From positions 62,001 to 126,000 of the forward strand of contig JAATFP010000021.1 in NCBI GenBank assembly GCA_015655125.1: 64,000 bases of DNA, in the 5' to 3' direction. The position numbers and the translations under genes were made by a program. Shown here one piece after another: positions 23,748 through 33,136 of this stretch (its first letter is position 1; every line of letters begins with the position of its first letter). Below the pieces are notes generated by a model. That model worked only from the letters and a program-made list of their open reading frames with translations. It searched no databases and had not been told where the DNA came from. Source of the stretch: Chitinophagales bacterium (GTDB lineage: Bacteria; Bacteroidota; Bacteroidia; Chitinophagales; Chitinophagaceae).

Positions 23748-26700
23748 ATGGCAAACACTAAACAAATTTTTAAAAAAATCGGGCGTATTTTTCTGTACGT
23801 TTTTCTGGGCTTGCTGACGTTGGTGTTGCTGTTGTTTATCTTCATAAATCTTCCTGTTGGAAAACGTGTTGTTCGCAACCAGGTTCAAAGTTATTTATCA
23901 AAAAAACTAAAGACGAAAGTCGAGATCGGCTCTGTAGATTATAGTCTTCCTAAATGGTTGAAAATAGAAAACGTTTACATTGAAGATCAGCAAAAAGACA
24001 CGCTCATTTTCGGCGGCGAATTGTCGGTTGATTTGAATATGTTGAAACTGATTCAGGGAAACACAGATATTAAAAAAGTGGCACTGAAAAACATTCTGCT
24101 GAATGTAAATCGCGCGGAAAAAGATTCTTTCTTCAACTATCAGTTTATCATCGATGCTTTTTCCGGCAACCAATCTTCTACTACCAATAAGGATACGGCA
24201 GAAATGAAACTTACGATAGATCGTTTGATCTTTGATAATGTCGGGTTGAAATTTTCGGACAAATTTGGCGGCACAGACTTTTCGGCAAAAATAAAATCGC
24301 TGGATCTTACCATGAAAAAATTTCAACCGGATCGCGTTCAATTTCTGGTGGATAATTTTAAGGCAAATGGGGTAGATTTTTTCATGACTACCTTCAAAGA
24401 TGCTCCAACTGAGGTTGAAGGTGTTCCGCTTGACACGACAAACAAAGCTGCGTATCTTTTATTTCTTACCGCAAATAAGATTGATTTGCACGATGTAAAT
24501 GTGATGGTCGATAATAAAATTTCCGGTCTCTTTTATTCCAATAAAGTCACACATCTTGGAGCCACAAATTTGCTCTTCAGTCTTGCACAAAATCAAGGTA
24601 CCGCAGATGCCCTTTTATTGGACAGCTCAAGCATCGTTTTTTCGGCGCCAAAAGCGGTAATAGATTCGGTAAAAAGGGATACCGCTTTGGCACCAGAAAT
24701 ACCATGGATTTTTGCCGCTAAGGAAGTTCACGTTGGAAGCTCACAAATTAAGTATGACGACAACAATAAACCTGCAGCAGACGGACTTGATTTTTCGCAT
24801 ATGGAACTTGTTGGTTTGAATGCCGGAATTTCTGCGTTTAAATATTCTGCAGACACAACACGGGTAAATATCACGCAATTGCAATTTGCCGATAAAAGCG
24901 GTTTCAAACTTGATAGCACACACGTCAATTTTCTGATGACCGACACTTTACTGGCAGCAAATGAAATATTTATCAAGACACCCAACTCTGTAATACAGAA
25001 ATCATTTCAGCTGACCTTTGATAGTCTTGCCGCGATTCAAGCTGCGCCACAAAACAGCTCCGTGTCAGCAATGTTTGCCAACAGCCGGATTGCATTCAAT
25101 GATATATATATGTTGGTACCGGCATTGAAAGCTTCGCTACCGCCGGCCCGGTTTGCTAATCAATATATGGAGATAAATACTGAATTGCGGGGAAACCTTG
25201 CCCGGTTGTATCTTCCGTATTTTCAGCTGAGCGGTTTGTCGGGCAGCCGCATCAGCGCCCGCGGAACGTTATTCAATCTCACCGATCCCAATAGGTTTGC
25301 CTATGATTTTTATATCGATCAATCTAATTTTTTCAAACGCGATTTGCTGAAGTTTGTGCCTCCCGCCAATCAACAACAATTTGTGCAGCTTCCGGAGGTG
25401 TTCAATTTACAAGGACATTTTACCGGAACCAAGAATGACCTTACCGCGGACCTGAATACAAATGCGGCCAACTTCGGGCTGAATGGCCATTTTGTTGTGA
25501 AGAACATAAGTGATCCTGCCAGGTTGCAATACGATGCAAAAATCAGGCAGTTGGCGCTTGACAAAAGCCTGATCGTTGGCTTCCTGCCGCCGGAAGCGCT
25601 TGCACAGGTCAATCTCCCGCAAAAAATAAATGCCAGCGGCCAACTTAGCGGCAATACAGAAAATATTACTACAGACGTTAAAGTGGCAACCAGCTACGGA
25701 GCAATTAGCATTAAAGGGTATGTAAAAAATATTAAGGATACTAAAAATGCAAGCTATGATCTGGCGATTTCTACGCCCGGTTTTGCTGTGGGAACGCTGA
25801 TCAAACAAGACAGCGTGTTGGGAACAATAGCTGGAAATTTTACCGCAAAAGGCACGGGCTTCGATTACAAAACGATGCAGTCGGTAATAAAAGCGGATGT
25901 AGCCGGACTTGAATACAATCACTACAATTACCGGAATGCCGTTTTAGAAGCTACGCTGAACAATGGTATCATCAACAGCACCGGAAACATCAACGATAGC
26001 AGCTTGCGGCTGAATTATACACTGGATGCCAATGTGCAGAATAAATATCCAACGGTAAAAGGCGTGATCGATCTTGATACGGCACAATTGTATAAGCTAC
26101 ATTTATACAGCGATACTTTAAACCTTTCCGGCAAAATAACCATTGATTCTAAAAGTCTGCAGCCACGAAGCCTGAACGCCACCCTGATCGTGGATACGCT
26201 TCGTTTGCAATTGGGCAAAGATCCTTATCTGCTGGACTCTGTTTCTTTGATAGCCACTTCGGCTAATGGGATCGATTCAATAAAATTGTGGGCTCCATTT
26301 GCGGAATTGAATGCCGGGGGCGCCTTTGATTATGATAAGATAGGAACATCTGTTCAACGATATGTAAACAGGTATTATACTTTTCCCGGCTTGAAAGATA
26401 CGCTTGGAAGTATACCCGATCAGCAACTTGCTTTTAATGGCGTAATCAGGCAAAACCCGGTTGTAATAAGATTGGTACCCGGGTTGGTAAAATATGATAA
26501 CATAGATTTTTCAGGAAGCTATACTTCTGTAGACACGGACAGCGCATTGAATTTCCGCGCGGATATTCCGATGGTTCAATACGGTGCCAACAGAATTGCG
26601 GCAGGAAAAATAAGTATCGGTTCCAAAAATGAAAAGCTGAATTACGAAGTTGTTTTTGATACGCTTACAATGCCGGCAAAAACATTGTATGGAACATATA

Positions 26701-29009
26701 TCCGGGGGGCTGCGGCGCATGACAGCATTTCTTTGAATGCAAGAACCAGGGATGAGAAAAACGTACCTTGGTTTGGATTGAGCGGTGATGCTTATGTACG
26801 GGAAAACACCTACACTTTTAAAATGAAAGACAGCCTTCTGCTGAATTATGAAAAATGGAACGTAGCCGGCGATAATTATCTTAGCTATTCGCCGAAAGGC
26901 ATTATCGTCAATAATTTTTTGCTGACGAGCGATACTTCAAAAATCTACATAAAGAGCCGGGAACAGGTAGCGAACAGCCCGATCGATATCGACATCGATA
27001 ATTTCAATTTGAAGAGCATCAGTTCGCTTACCAGCGGCGATACTTTATTTGCTGCGGGAGTATTGGATGTGAAAGCGTCGGTGAGTAATCTCGACAAAAC
27101 TTTGCCTGCATTTACCGGGAACGCGAGTATAAATGACCTGGAGATTATGCAGCACCCGTTGGGAAATTTTACGGCATTTGCAGAGAAACAATCAGACAAT
27201 AATATTGCGGCAAATATGGCGCTCCTGGGTTTTGGAAACGATGTTGCCGCAAAAGGGAACTACTATCTCAATAATGAGCAGCAACAATTTGATGCGGAAC
27301 TCGCGATCAATAAACTGAACTTTCAAACGATCGAAGCATTTTCTGCCGGGCAGGTAAAAAATTCCAGCGGAAATATTCATGGTAATATTACCGCCACCGG
27401 AAAATTCACCGACCCGAGATGGAAAGGCGAACTGGATTTTGATACGACTAAATTTACGCTTACACAATTAGGAACGCTGTATAATATCAGCGGACAAAAA
27501 ATCGTATTCGACTATCCCCGTGTGAACTTCCCGGATTTCACCATCACCGATTCGCTCGGTCACAAAATGCGTGTGAATGGCTTTGTAGGATTGAGATCCA
27601 TGAGCGAATTTGACCTTGGTGTAGATATCAATGCTGCTGATTTTATCCTGGTAAATGCGCCTAAAGCGATCAATAGTCAATTCTATGGCTTTGCTTCCAT
27701 AGACGCCAATGTTTCTGTTACGGGCACTTCCACTGCGCCGCAGATCGAAGGTGATATTTCTGTAAATGATAAGAGTGACTTATATATTGTTTTACCGGAA
27801 AAAAGCTATGCGAAAGATGATGGAACTTCCATTGTCCGCTTCATTGATCGCGATACGTTCGAGATCAACCCGCCGGTGAAGCCTTTTGAAGAAGAAGTAA
27901 TTCCTGCTGCTTCATTTGGTAAGTTTTTGAATTATAACCTCAACATCGATATCACGAAAGAAGCGGCGCTCACCATTATTGTTGACCCGGTTACAGCAGA
28001 TGAAATAAAGGTGCAAGGCGATGCGCAATTGAATGCCGGGGTTGATCCCGGTGGAAATATTGTATTAGCGGGTAATTACGAGCTGAACAATGGTTATTAT
28101 AATATGCATTACCAGTTCCTGCAACGAAAATTTGATCTGCAGAAAGGAAGCACGATTATTTTTGCAGGAGCCCCGATGGACGCGCGGATCAATATAACAG
28201 CAGCGTATCAGATAGAAACGACCGCACAGGAATTGCTGAGCAGCGAATTGAGTGATGGCGGAACGATAGGCAATGCGATCAACCAAAAACTGCCATTCAA
28301 GGTTGTGTTGAATCTTACCGGACAACTAAGTAAGCCTACGATTGCGTTTGACGTGCAATATGCAGGAACTGAAAATACGATTGTAAACAGCGAATTACAG
28401 ACTGCGATCGAAAACAAGCTTACGCAATTAAGGGGCGACGAGGCCGCGACAAACAAGCAGGTATTTTCTTTGCTGTTGTTCGGGAGGTTTGTGGGTGAGC
28501 AAAGCAGCGATTTCTTTAAAGGAAACGGCACGAATTTTTCGGATATCGCGCGGCAGAGCGTGAGCCAGTTTTTATCAAGCGCGTTGAACCAGATTGCGGG
28601 CGATATATTTAAAGGGATCAATATCGACCTTAATCTGAATTCTTATAACGATTACACCACTGGCGGAAGCGAACAACGTACAGATCTGAATGTGGCCGTA
28701 AGTAAAAGTTTTCTCAACAACAGGCTCACGGTTACAGTGGGAAAAAACTTTGGTGTGGAAGGCCAGGATGCTGCTGCAAAAGCGGGTCAAAGCAGTGGCA
28801 GCAACGGGTTCAGCCCGGATATTAACCTTACATATAAACTAACTCCGGATGGGAAATACCTTATACGTGCTTATACGAAGAACCAGTTTGAAGTAACGGT
28901 AGATGGCTATGTGATAGAGAACGGCGTATCATTTTTGGTAACGATGGATTACGATAAGTTTAAAGAATTATTCAATAGAAAAAAAGCAAAGAATAAAAAA
29001 CAAAAATGA
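23748..29009 (+). CDS. tamB: TamB translocation/assembly module protein
   Basis: 1753 residues. An N-terminal membrane helix (about 10-33, IFLYVFLGLLTLVLLLFIFI) anchors it in the inner membrane; the rest is a long series of short beta strands typical of AsmA/TamB proteins, which form a groove that carries phospholipid across the periplasm. The C-terminal ~350 residues are the DUF490/TamB domain (GDAQLNAGVDPGGNIVLAG, NNGYYNMHYQFLQRKFDLQKG). It overlaps the following tamL by 4 bp, so translation is coupled and the pair probably forms one complex spanning both membranes. Confidence 0.93.
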   Translation: MANTKQIFKKIGRIFLYVFLGLLTLVLLLFIFINLPVGKRVVRNQVQSYLSKKLKTKVEIGSVDYSLPKWLKIENVYIEDQQKDTLIFGGELSVDLNMLKLIQGNTDIKKVALKNILLNVNRAEKDSFFNYQFIIDAFSGNQSSTTNKDTAEMKLTIDRLIFDNVGLKFSDKFGGTDFSAKIKSLDLTMKKFQPDRVQFLVDNFKANGVDFFMTTFKDAPTEVEGVPLDTTNKAAYLLFLTANKIDLHDVNVMVDNKISGLFYSNKVTHLGATNLLFSLAQNQGTADALLLDSSSIVFSAPKAVIDSVKRDTALAPEIPWIFAAKEVHVGSSQIKYDDNNKPAADGLDFSHMELVGLNAGISAFKYSADTTRVNITQLQFADKSGFKLDSTHVNFLMTDTLLAANEIFIKTPNSVIQKSFQLTFDSLAAIQAAPQNSSVSAMFANSRIAFNDIYMLVPALKASLPPARFANQYMEINTELRGNLARLYLPYFQLSGLSGSRISARGTLFNLTDPNRFAYDFYIDQSNFFKRDLLKFVPPANQQQFVQLPEVFNLQGHFTGTKNDLTADLNTNAANFGLNGHFVVKNISDPARLQYDAKIRQLALDKSLIVGFLPPEALAQVNLPQKINASGQLSGNTENITTDVKVATSYGAISIKGYVKNIKDTKNASYDLAISTPGFAVGTLIKQDSVLGTIAGNFTAKGTGFDYKTMQSVIKADVAGLEYNHYNYRNAVLEATLNNGIINSTGNINDSSLRLNYTLDANVQNKYPTVKGVIDLDTAQLYKLHLYSDTLNLSGKITIDSKSLQPRSLNATLIVDTLRLQLGKDPYLLDSVSLIATSANGIDSIKLWAPFAELNAGGAFDYDKIGTSVQRYVNRYYTFPGLKDTLGSIPDQQLAFNGVIRQNPVVIRLVPGLVKYDNIDFSGSYTSVDTDSALNFRADIPMVQYGANRIAAGKISIGSKNEKLNYEVVFDTLTMPAKTLYGTYIRGAAAHDSISLNARTRDEKNVPWFGLSGDAYVRENTYTFKMKDSLLLNYEKWNVAGDNYLSYSPKGIIVNNFLLTSDTSKIYIKSREQVANSPIDIDIDNFNLKSISSLTSGDTLFAAGVLDVKASVSNLDKTLPAFTGNASINDLEIMQHPLGNFTAFAEKQSDNNIAANMALLGFGNDVAAKGNYYLNNEQQQFDAELAINKLNFQTIEAFSAGQVKNSSGNIHGNITATGKFTDPRWKGELDFDTTKFTLTQLGTLYNISGQKIVFDYPRVNFPDFTITDSLGHKMRVNGFVGLRSMSEFDLGVDINAADFILVNAPKAINSQFYGFASIDANVSVTGTSTAPQIEGDISVNDKSDLYIVLPEKSYAKDDGTSIVRFIDRDTFEINPPVKPFEEEVIPAASFGKFLNYNLNIDITKEAALTIIVDPVTADEIKVQGDAQLNAGVDPGGNIVLAGNYELNNGYYNMHYQFLQRKFDLQKGSTIIFAGAPMDARINITAAYQIETTAQELLSSELSDGGTIGNAINQKLPFKVVLNLTGQLSKPTIAFDVQYAGTENTIVNSELQTAIENKLTQLRGDEAATNKQVFSLLLFGRFVGEQSSDFFKGNGTNFSDIARQSVSQFLSSALNQIAGDIFKGINIDLNLNSYNDYTTGGSEQRTDLNVAVSKSFLNNRLTVTVGKNFGVEGQDAAAKAGQSSGSNGFSPDINLTYKLTPDGKYLIRAYTKNQFEVTVDGYVIENGVSFLVTMDYDKFKELFNRKKAKNKKQK

Positions 29010-31285
29010 GGGTTATATTTTTTTATAGCACGATATTGATATTGCTGGCATCTTCCTGCAGTGTAAGAAAGTATATACCTGAAGGTGAGCGCATTTATAA
29101 AGGCGCCACAGTGAAGGTGCAAAAGAATCCGGAAACAAAAGAAAAGTCAAAATCGCTTCGCAAAACAATAGAACTGGCAGCTAAGCCGCGGCCCAATAAA
29201 TTTTTGTTTGGTCAGCCATGTAAGGTTTGGTGGTGGTACGTGATCGGCGAGCCAAAAAGAGAAAAGGGCTTCCGGGCATTTTTAAGGAATAAGTTGGGTG
29301 AACCACCTGTTTTCAGCAGTCGCCTGAATGCGGCCACTACTGCCGAGAACATGCAGTCGTTGATGGAGAATCTTGGATATTTTCACACAACGGTTCAAGG
29401 TGACACATCCAATTTTGGTTATTTTACAAAGGCACATTATACGGCGCAGGTACAACCAAGGTATATGCTCGATAGCATTGTATGGGTGAGTGACAGCTCG
29501 GCTTTGCTGAATTTACTGGAAAGAAATTCCACCCGCCGTGGATTTTTAAAGAAAGGAAATCCATACATATTGAGTGATATTTCTGCAGAACGCGATCGGC
29601 TCGATCTTTATTTAAAGACGCGCGGGTATTATTATTTTAACCCGGATTATATTCTGGCATATGCGGATTCTACCGTTGGCAAACGCAAAGTGAACTTGTT
29701 TTTAAACGTAAAACGCAGCACACCTTACCAGGCAAAATTTCCATACAAGATCAACCAGATTACGATCTTTCCCGACTACAGTTTGTCTACTGCGCAAACA
29801 GATACAAGTCGTGTTGGCTTGCAGGAGTATGATACCTTACTGATCCAGGATCCGCAGAAAAAATTCAAGCCAAGGCTGTTTGCAAATACGATCACCTATC
29901 GTCCGAATTCTACCTATAGTAGCCGGCATCAGAATACAACGCTTAACAGGCTGATCAACCTCGGTGCTTTTAAGTTTGTGAAAAACAGGTTCGAGCCGGT
30001 AAAGGATTCCACTCAACACAGGCTGGACGTTTATTATTATCTCACGCCAGCAAAGAAAAAATCGATACAGGGAGAGATTGATGCGTTCACAAAAGAAAAC
30101 AGTTATTTCGGAACACAGGCAAGTGTAAACTGGCGAAACAGAAATGCTTTTCGTGGAGCGGAACAACTCGCCGTAAAAGTGTACGGCGGAATTGAAACCA
30201 CCCGCGCAGATTCTTTGCGGAACAATAACTATCGTTTGGGAACAGAAGTATCTTTAAAAATTCCACGATATGTAATTCCATTTTTTAAAATAAAAGAAAA
30301 TAATTTTTACCCGCCCAATACAAGTCTGTTACTGGGTTACGAATGGTTCAGGCGAGAGCTTTTTTATACGAAGAATCTCTTCCGTGCGCAATATGAATTT
30401 ACATGGAAAAACAATCTTCAATCGCAGTTTACGTTTGCCCCGATTTCGTTAAGCTATTTAAAAGCGTCGTCCGTTACTGATAGTTTTTATCGCCAGGCGG
30501 CGCAGGAACCAGCCATATTGCTGAACGTGTTTTCGGAAGCGACAGTAGGATCATTTTTTTCGTATACTTATAATTCCGGCTTCCGTTCAAAGAACAATAA
30601 ATGGTATTTGAATGCCAGCGCAGACTGGTCGGGCAATATTCTGGGCCTGGCAACCGGCGCGAAAAACTATCGTGAAAAAACAATCTTCGGAACGCCGTTT
30701 GCACAATATGTGAAGTTTGATTTTGATGCACACTATACAAGAAAATTGTCGAATGGATTTGATTGGGCGAACAGGATACAGCTCGGCATTGGTGTTCCTT
30801 ATAATAACTCCCGCCTGCTTCCTTTTGCAAAATTATATACGATCGGCGGATCGAATTCCATCCGTGGTTTCCGGGCGCGCAGCCTTGGGCCTGGAAAGCA
30901 CTTGCCTACTGCAGATGACCAACGATATTTTCAGATAATCGGCGGCGACTTTAAACTACTTGGTAATGCGGAATTGCGGATTCCGTTTACTAAACAGCTA
31001 AGCGGTGCATTGTTTTTGGATGCGGGAAATATATGGACGAAAGATACGCTGTTGTTTGGTTCCGAAGGCAAGCTCACCAAAGACTTCATGAAGCAAATTG
31101 CGGTGGCAACGGGTGTTGGCGTAAGGTTCGACATCACGGTATTATTAATACGCGTTGATCTCGGTATTCCGTTACGCAAGCCATATTTGCCGGATGGGCA
31201 GCAATGGGAAACCATCAAATTTGGCAGCCGCGATTGGAGAAGAGACAACCTGGTCCTTAATATTGCATTAGGGCTGCCATTCTAA
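29006..31285 (+). CDS. tamL: TamL: Omp85-family outer membrane lipoprotein
   Basis: 759 residues. Lipoprotein signal with Cys17 or so in LASSCSVRKYIPEGERIY, a feature of the Bacteroidota TamA variant TamL. POTRA-like repeats occupy about 40-330, and the C-terminal half is a 16-strand barrel of the Omp85 family, including the conserved TIGGSNSIRGFRARSLGPG element and a terminal aromatic residue (LGLPF). With TamB it is thought to serve envelope lipid or protein assembly. The ATG lies inside the last codons of tamB (ATGA overlap). Confidence 0.92.
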   Translation: MRVIFFYSTILILLASSCSVRKYIPEGERIYKGATVKVQKNPETKEKSKSLRKTIELAAKPRPNKFLFGQPCKVWWWYVIGEPKREKGFRAFLRNKLGEPPVFSSRLNAATTAENMQSLMENLGYFHTTVQGDTSNFGYFTKAHYTAQVQPRYMLDSIVWVSDSSALLNLLERNSTRRGFLKKGNPYILSDISAERDRLDLYLKTRGYYYFNPDYILAYADSTVGKRKVNLFLNVKRSTPYQAKFPYKINQITIFPDYSLSTAQTDTSRVGLQEYDTLLIQDPQKKFKPRLFANTITYRPNSTYSSRHQNTTLNRLINLGAFKFVKNRFEPVKDSTQHRLDVYYYLTPAKKKSIQGEIDAFTKENSYFGTQASVNWRNRNAFRGAEQLAVKVYGGIETTRADSLRNNNYRLGTEVSLKIPRYVIPFFKIKENNFYPPNTSLLLGYEWFRRELFYTKNLFRAQYEFTWKNNLQSQFTFAPISLSYLKASSVTDSFYRQAAQEPAILLNVFSEATVGSFFSYTYNSGFRSKNNKWYLNASADWSGNILGLATGAKNYREKTIFGTPFAQYVKFDFDAHYTRKLSNGFDWANRIQLGIGVPYNNSRLLPFAKLYTIGGSNSIRGFRARSLGPGKHLPTADDQRYFQIIGGDFKLLGNAELRIPFTKQLSGALFLDAGNIWTKDTLLFGSEGKLTKDFMKQIAVATGVGVRFDITVLLIRVDLGIPLRKPYLPDGQQWETIKFGSRDWRRDNLVLNIALGLPF

Positions 31286-31471
31286 AGAAAATATTCAAAG
31301 ATTTGTTTTTCCGATGACGAAATTTTGTGGCCGCAGATGCGAAGGGAAATTGGCTGCGTACTTGTGACGACCTTTTACTTACAAGACAGGCTAAGCAAAA
31401 ATATGGGAAAAAAAATCTGACAAAAATCAGCCAGGCGTTAAACCATTCGAATTCTTAAATCTTTTTGACAC

Positions 31472-31708
31472 TCAGGATTCCGTGTCACTATTGTTTGCCA
31501 AACCTTCTTTAAAAGCTCTTTCGCCTGTTGCACCAGGTTCGGTTTTGTTGGAAGCTGTTTGCGGGGCTATCAATGTTTCTTGTTTGTTATCGTATTCATT
31601 GTTGGTAAGCTGTTGCTGTTCCTGGCTGTTTACGATCACTTCTTCTTCTCTGCCTGGAACTGAAGTATCTCTGCGTTTTTCTTCTGGTGTTTGAGGTAGA
31701 TTTTTCAT
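31472..31708 (-). CDS. Small hydrophilic hypothetical protein
   Basis: 78 residues from the ATG at 31708 (MKNLPQTPEEKRRDTSVPG). Highly hydrophilic and rich in Glu, Gln, Asn and Thr, probably disordered. No family named. It lies 17 bp after the 138-aa gene (a longer start would overlap it by 4 bp) at the end of a minus-strand group of envelope/stress proteins. Confidence 0.55.
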   Translation of the reverse strand: MKNLPQTPEEKRRDTSVPGREEEVIVNSQEQQQLTNNEYDNKQETLIAPQTASNKTEPGATGERAFKEGLANNSDTES

Positions 31709-31725
31709 AATACGATTTAATAGGG

Positions 31726-32142
31726 TCAATCTTTTTTCTTCTGAAACAGGTTGTGATAAATAGCTGTTCCGTATGCTTTTAATTTATCAGCATTGCTGTA
31801 GAAAGCGTTCATTGCTCCACTCTTCAAAACCCGGCCTGCTATTCCGCCGATCATTGTTCCGGCTTTGCCGCCTAAAATGCCTTTTGTGAGTAAGCCAGCT
31901 CCGATACCGCCAACGGCCTTGAGCAATAAACTCCTGCCGTCGCCTGGTTGTGTAAAATCAGCGATAGTACTCTTTATTATATTTGAGGGCCTAAAGCTTT
32001 CATACGTTGCTTTAAACTGTTGTGCCAATGCCTGTTGCTGCTCTCTTTTTTTTGCTTTCAGCTCAATGATAGCAGCATCCAGTTCCTGGATCGTAGCGAT
32101 AGGCATTTCAACATCTTCCCTGGTTGTAACCGTTATGTCCAT
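31726..32142 (-). CDS. Hypothetical protein with glycine-rich hydrophobic segment
   Basis: 138 residues. A coiled-coil-like N-terminus (IQELDAAIIELKAKKREQQQ) precedes a glycine-zipper stretch (VGGIGAGLLTKGILGGKAG) that may insert into or against a membrane. No family recognised. It follows the two-helix membrane protein gene by 6 bp, so cotranscription is nearly certain. Confidence 0.65.
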   Translation of the reverse strand: MDITVTTREDVEMPIATIQELDAAIIELKAKKREQQQALAQQFKATYESFRPSNIIKSTIADFTQPGDGRSLLLKAVGGIGAGLLTKGILGGKAGTMIGGIAGRVLKSGAMNAFYSNADKLKAYGTAIYHNLFQKKKD

Positions 32143-32148
32143 GATAAT

Positions 32149-32493
32149 TTATTTAAAAGCCTTGCGGATGATTGAATTGGCCACAGGATCCTTGATCCAT
32201 TTGCTTTTAAAAGCATTGAAAATAAGCCCAACGATCAGATAAAAGCCTGCAAGTGTAAAGAAACCGTAGTAAGCCTTTCCCATCCAATCGCCCAGCACAA
32301 GCGCGATACCGATATTGGCGATCATGATGAAAATGACGATGATCACGATCAGGATCAATCTTGAAGCGAGAGAAGAAACAATGTCAGAGGTTTTTTGAAT
32401 CACCTGCAATTTAAAAAGATCGAGCCTCGTATCAAGGTAGTCTCCGGCTTGTTCAAACAGATTCTCAACATTGTTTTTTGGTTCGTTTTCCAT
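32149..32493 (-). CDS. Phage holin-X/DUF1469-like membrane protein
   Basis: 114 residues with two predicted transmembrane helices (about 45-67, LILIVIIVIFIMIANIGIAL, and about 75-97). An amphipathic N-terminal region (VENLFEQAGDYLDTRLDLFK) precedes them. This layout fits the DUF1469/holin-X superfamily, which despite the name consists of chromosomal membrane proteins, often near YtxH genes. Function unknown; likely envelope stress. Part of a minus-strand group behind the YtxH gene, with a palindrome in between. Confidence 0.75.
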   Translation of the reverse strand: MENEPKNNVENLFEQAGDYLDTRLDLFKLQVIQKTSDIVSSLASRLILIVIIVIFIMIANIGIALVLGDWMGKAYYGFFTLAGFYLIVGLIFNAFKSKWIKDPVANSIIRKAFK

Positions 32494-32532
32494 AAAGGAA
32501 GTTGTTTAAGGAACTTATTTTAAAATTCAAAG

Positions 32533-32582
32533 CTGCCAGACTGGGTTCATCGAAGAAAACTTCGAAAAGCCCGGTCTGACAG
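32533..32582. repeat. Palindromic element, copy 1
   Basis: Arms 32533-32555 and 32560-32582 are imperfect inverted copies (about 18 of 23 positions) with a 4-nt loop. The right arm reads on the minus strand as CTGTCAGACCGGGCTT, matching copies at 36201 and 50750. It lies between the YtxH and holin-like genes and may act as a weak stem-loop in their mRNA. Confidence 0.75.
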
Positions 32583-32637
32583 GAAGAGTATTTGTTGTCT
32601 GATGTATTAAAAAGTCACACGCATCATACATGATGCA

Positions 32638-32916
32638 CTAGGCGAATGATTTCTTCGCTTCGTTTTTTGCTTCATTGGCCTTTTCTTTTCCTTTTTCAAT
32701 GATGTCATTAGCTTCACCACGGATGCTGTCGTATTTTTCCTGCAGCGCTTCGCCGAGTTCGTTAAATTTATTTTTCACTGTATCGCCAAGATCTGTTCCT
32801 TTTTTCGCAATTTTTTTTCTTGTTTCGGTGCCTTTATCGGGCGCAAATAAGATACCTAAAACAGCGCCGGCTGCGGCACCTAATAATACACCTGCCAATA
32901 ATTTACTTGAGCTCAT
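32638..32916 (-). CDS. YtxH-like general stress protein
   Basis: 92 residues. The start [20 protein letters not shown] gives one short membrane helix with glycine/alanine spacing, then [18 protein letters not shown], the YtxH family signature, and a long charged helix to the C-terminus. YtxH proteins are induced under general stress in several phyla; their biochemical role is unknown. First gene of the minus-strand envelope group. Confidence 0.82.
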   Translation of the reverse strand: MSSSKLLAGVLLGAAAGAVLGILFAPDKGTETRKKIAKKGTDLGDTVKNKFNELGEALQEKYDSIRGEANDIIEKGKEKANEAKNEAKKSFA

Positions 32917-33092
32917 AGTTTTAATTTTAAGAATTATAAAATGTTGTAGCTATTGTTAAGCTAAAATACTGCCAAATGGCACTTGTTCTTCAATTTAGAA
33001 GAAAAATGTCAAAAGGGCATTATCCCTGAGTAATATTTTCTACGTACGCAAACTATATTAACGATTATTGCTTTACATCCTCGCGGAATATG

Positions 33093-33100
33093 TAAATTTG
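33093..33100 (+). promoter_or_regulatory. Putative promoter of the histidine kinase gene
   Basis: TAAATTTG matches the -7 element; a TTG at 33068-33070 lies 22 nt upstream, slightly wider than usual. The gene ATG is 37 nt beyond. Confidence 0.5.
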
Positions 33101-33136
33101 ATAGGCTTTAGGAACGCTTCATAAAATATTTCGGCT

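Noticed and set aside
31286-31471. Possible gene or RNA in the tamL-downstream gap
   Set aside because: 186 bp with no frame of note, no hairpin with T-run and no repeat match.
32149-32493. Phage lysis cassette (the 'holin' names at 32149 and 41450)
   Set aside because: Both belong to families named after holins but are chromosomal membrane proteins; no endolysin, terminase or other phage gene nearby.
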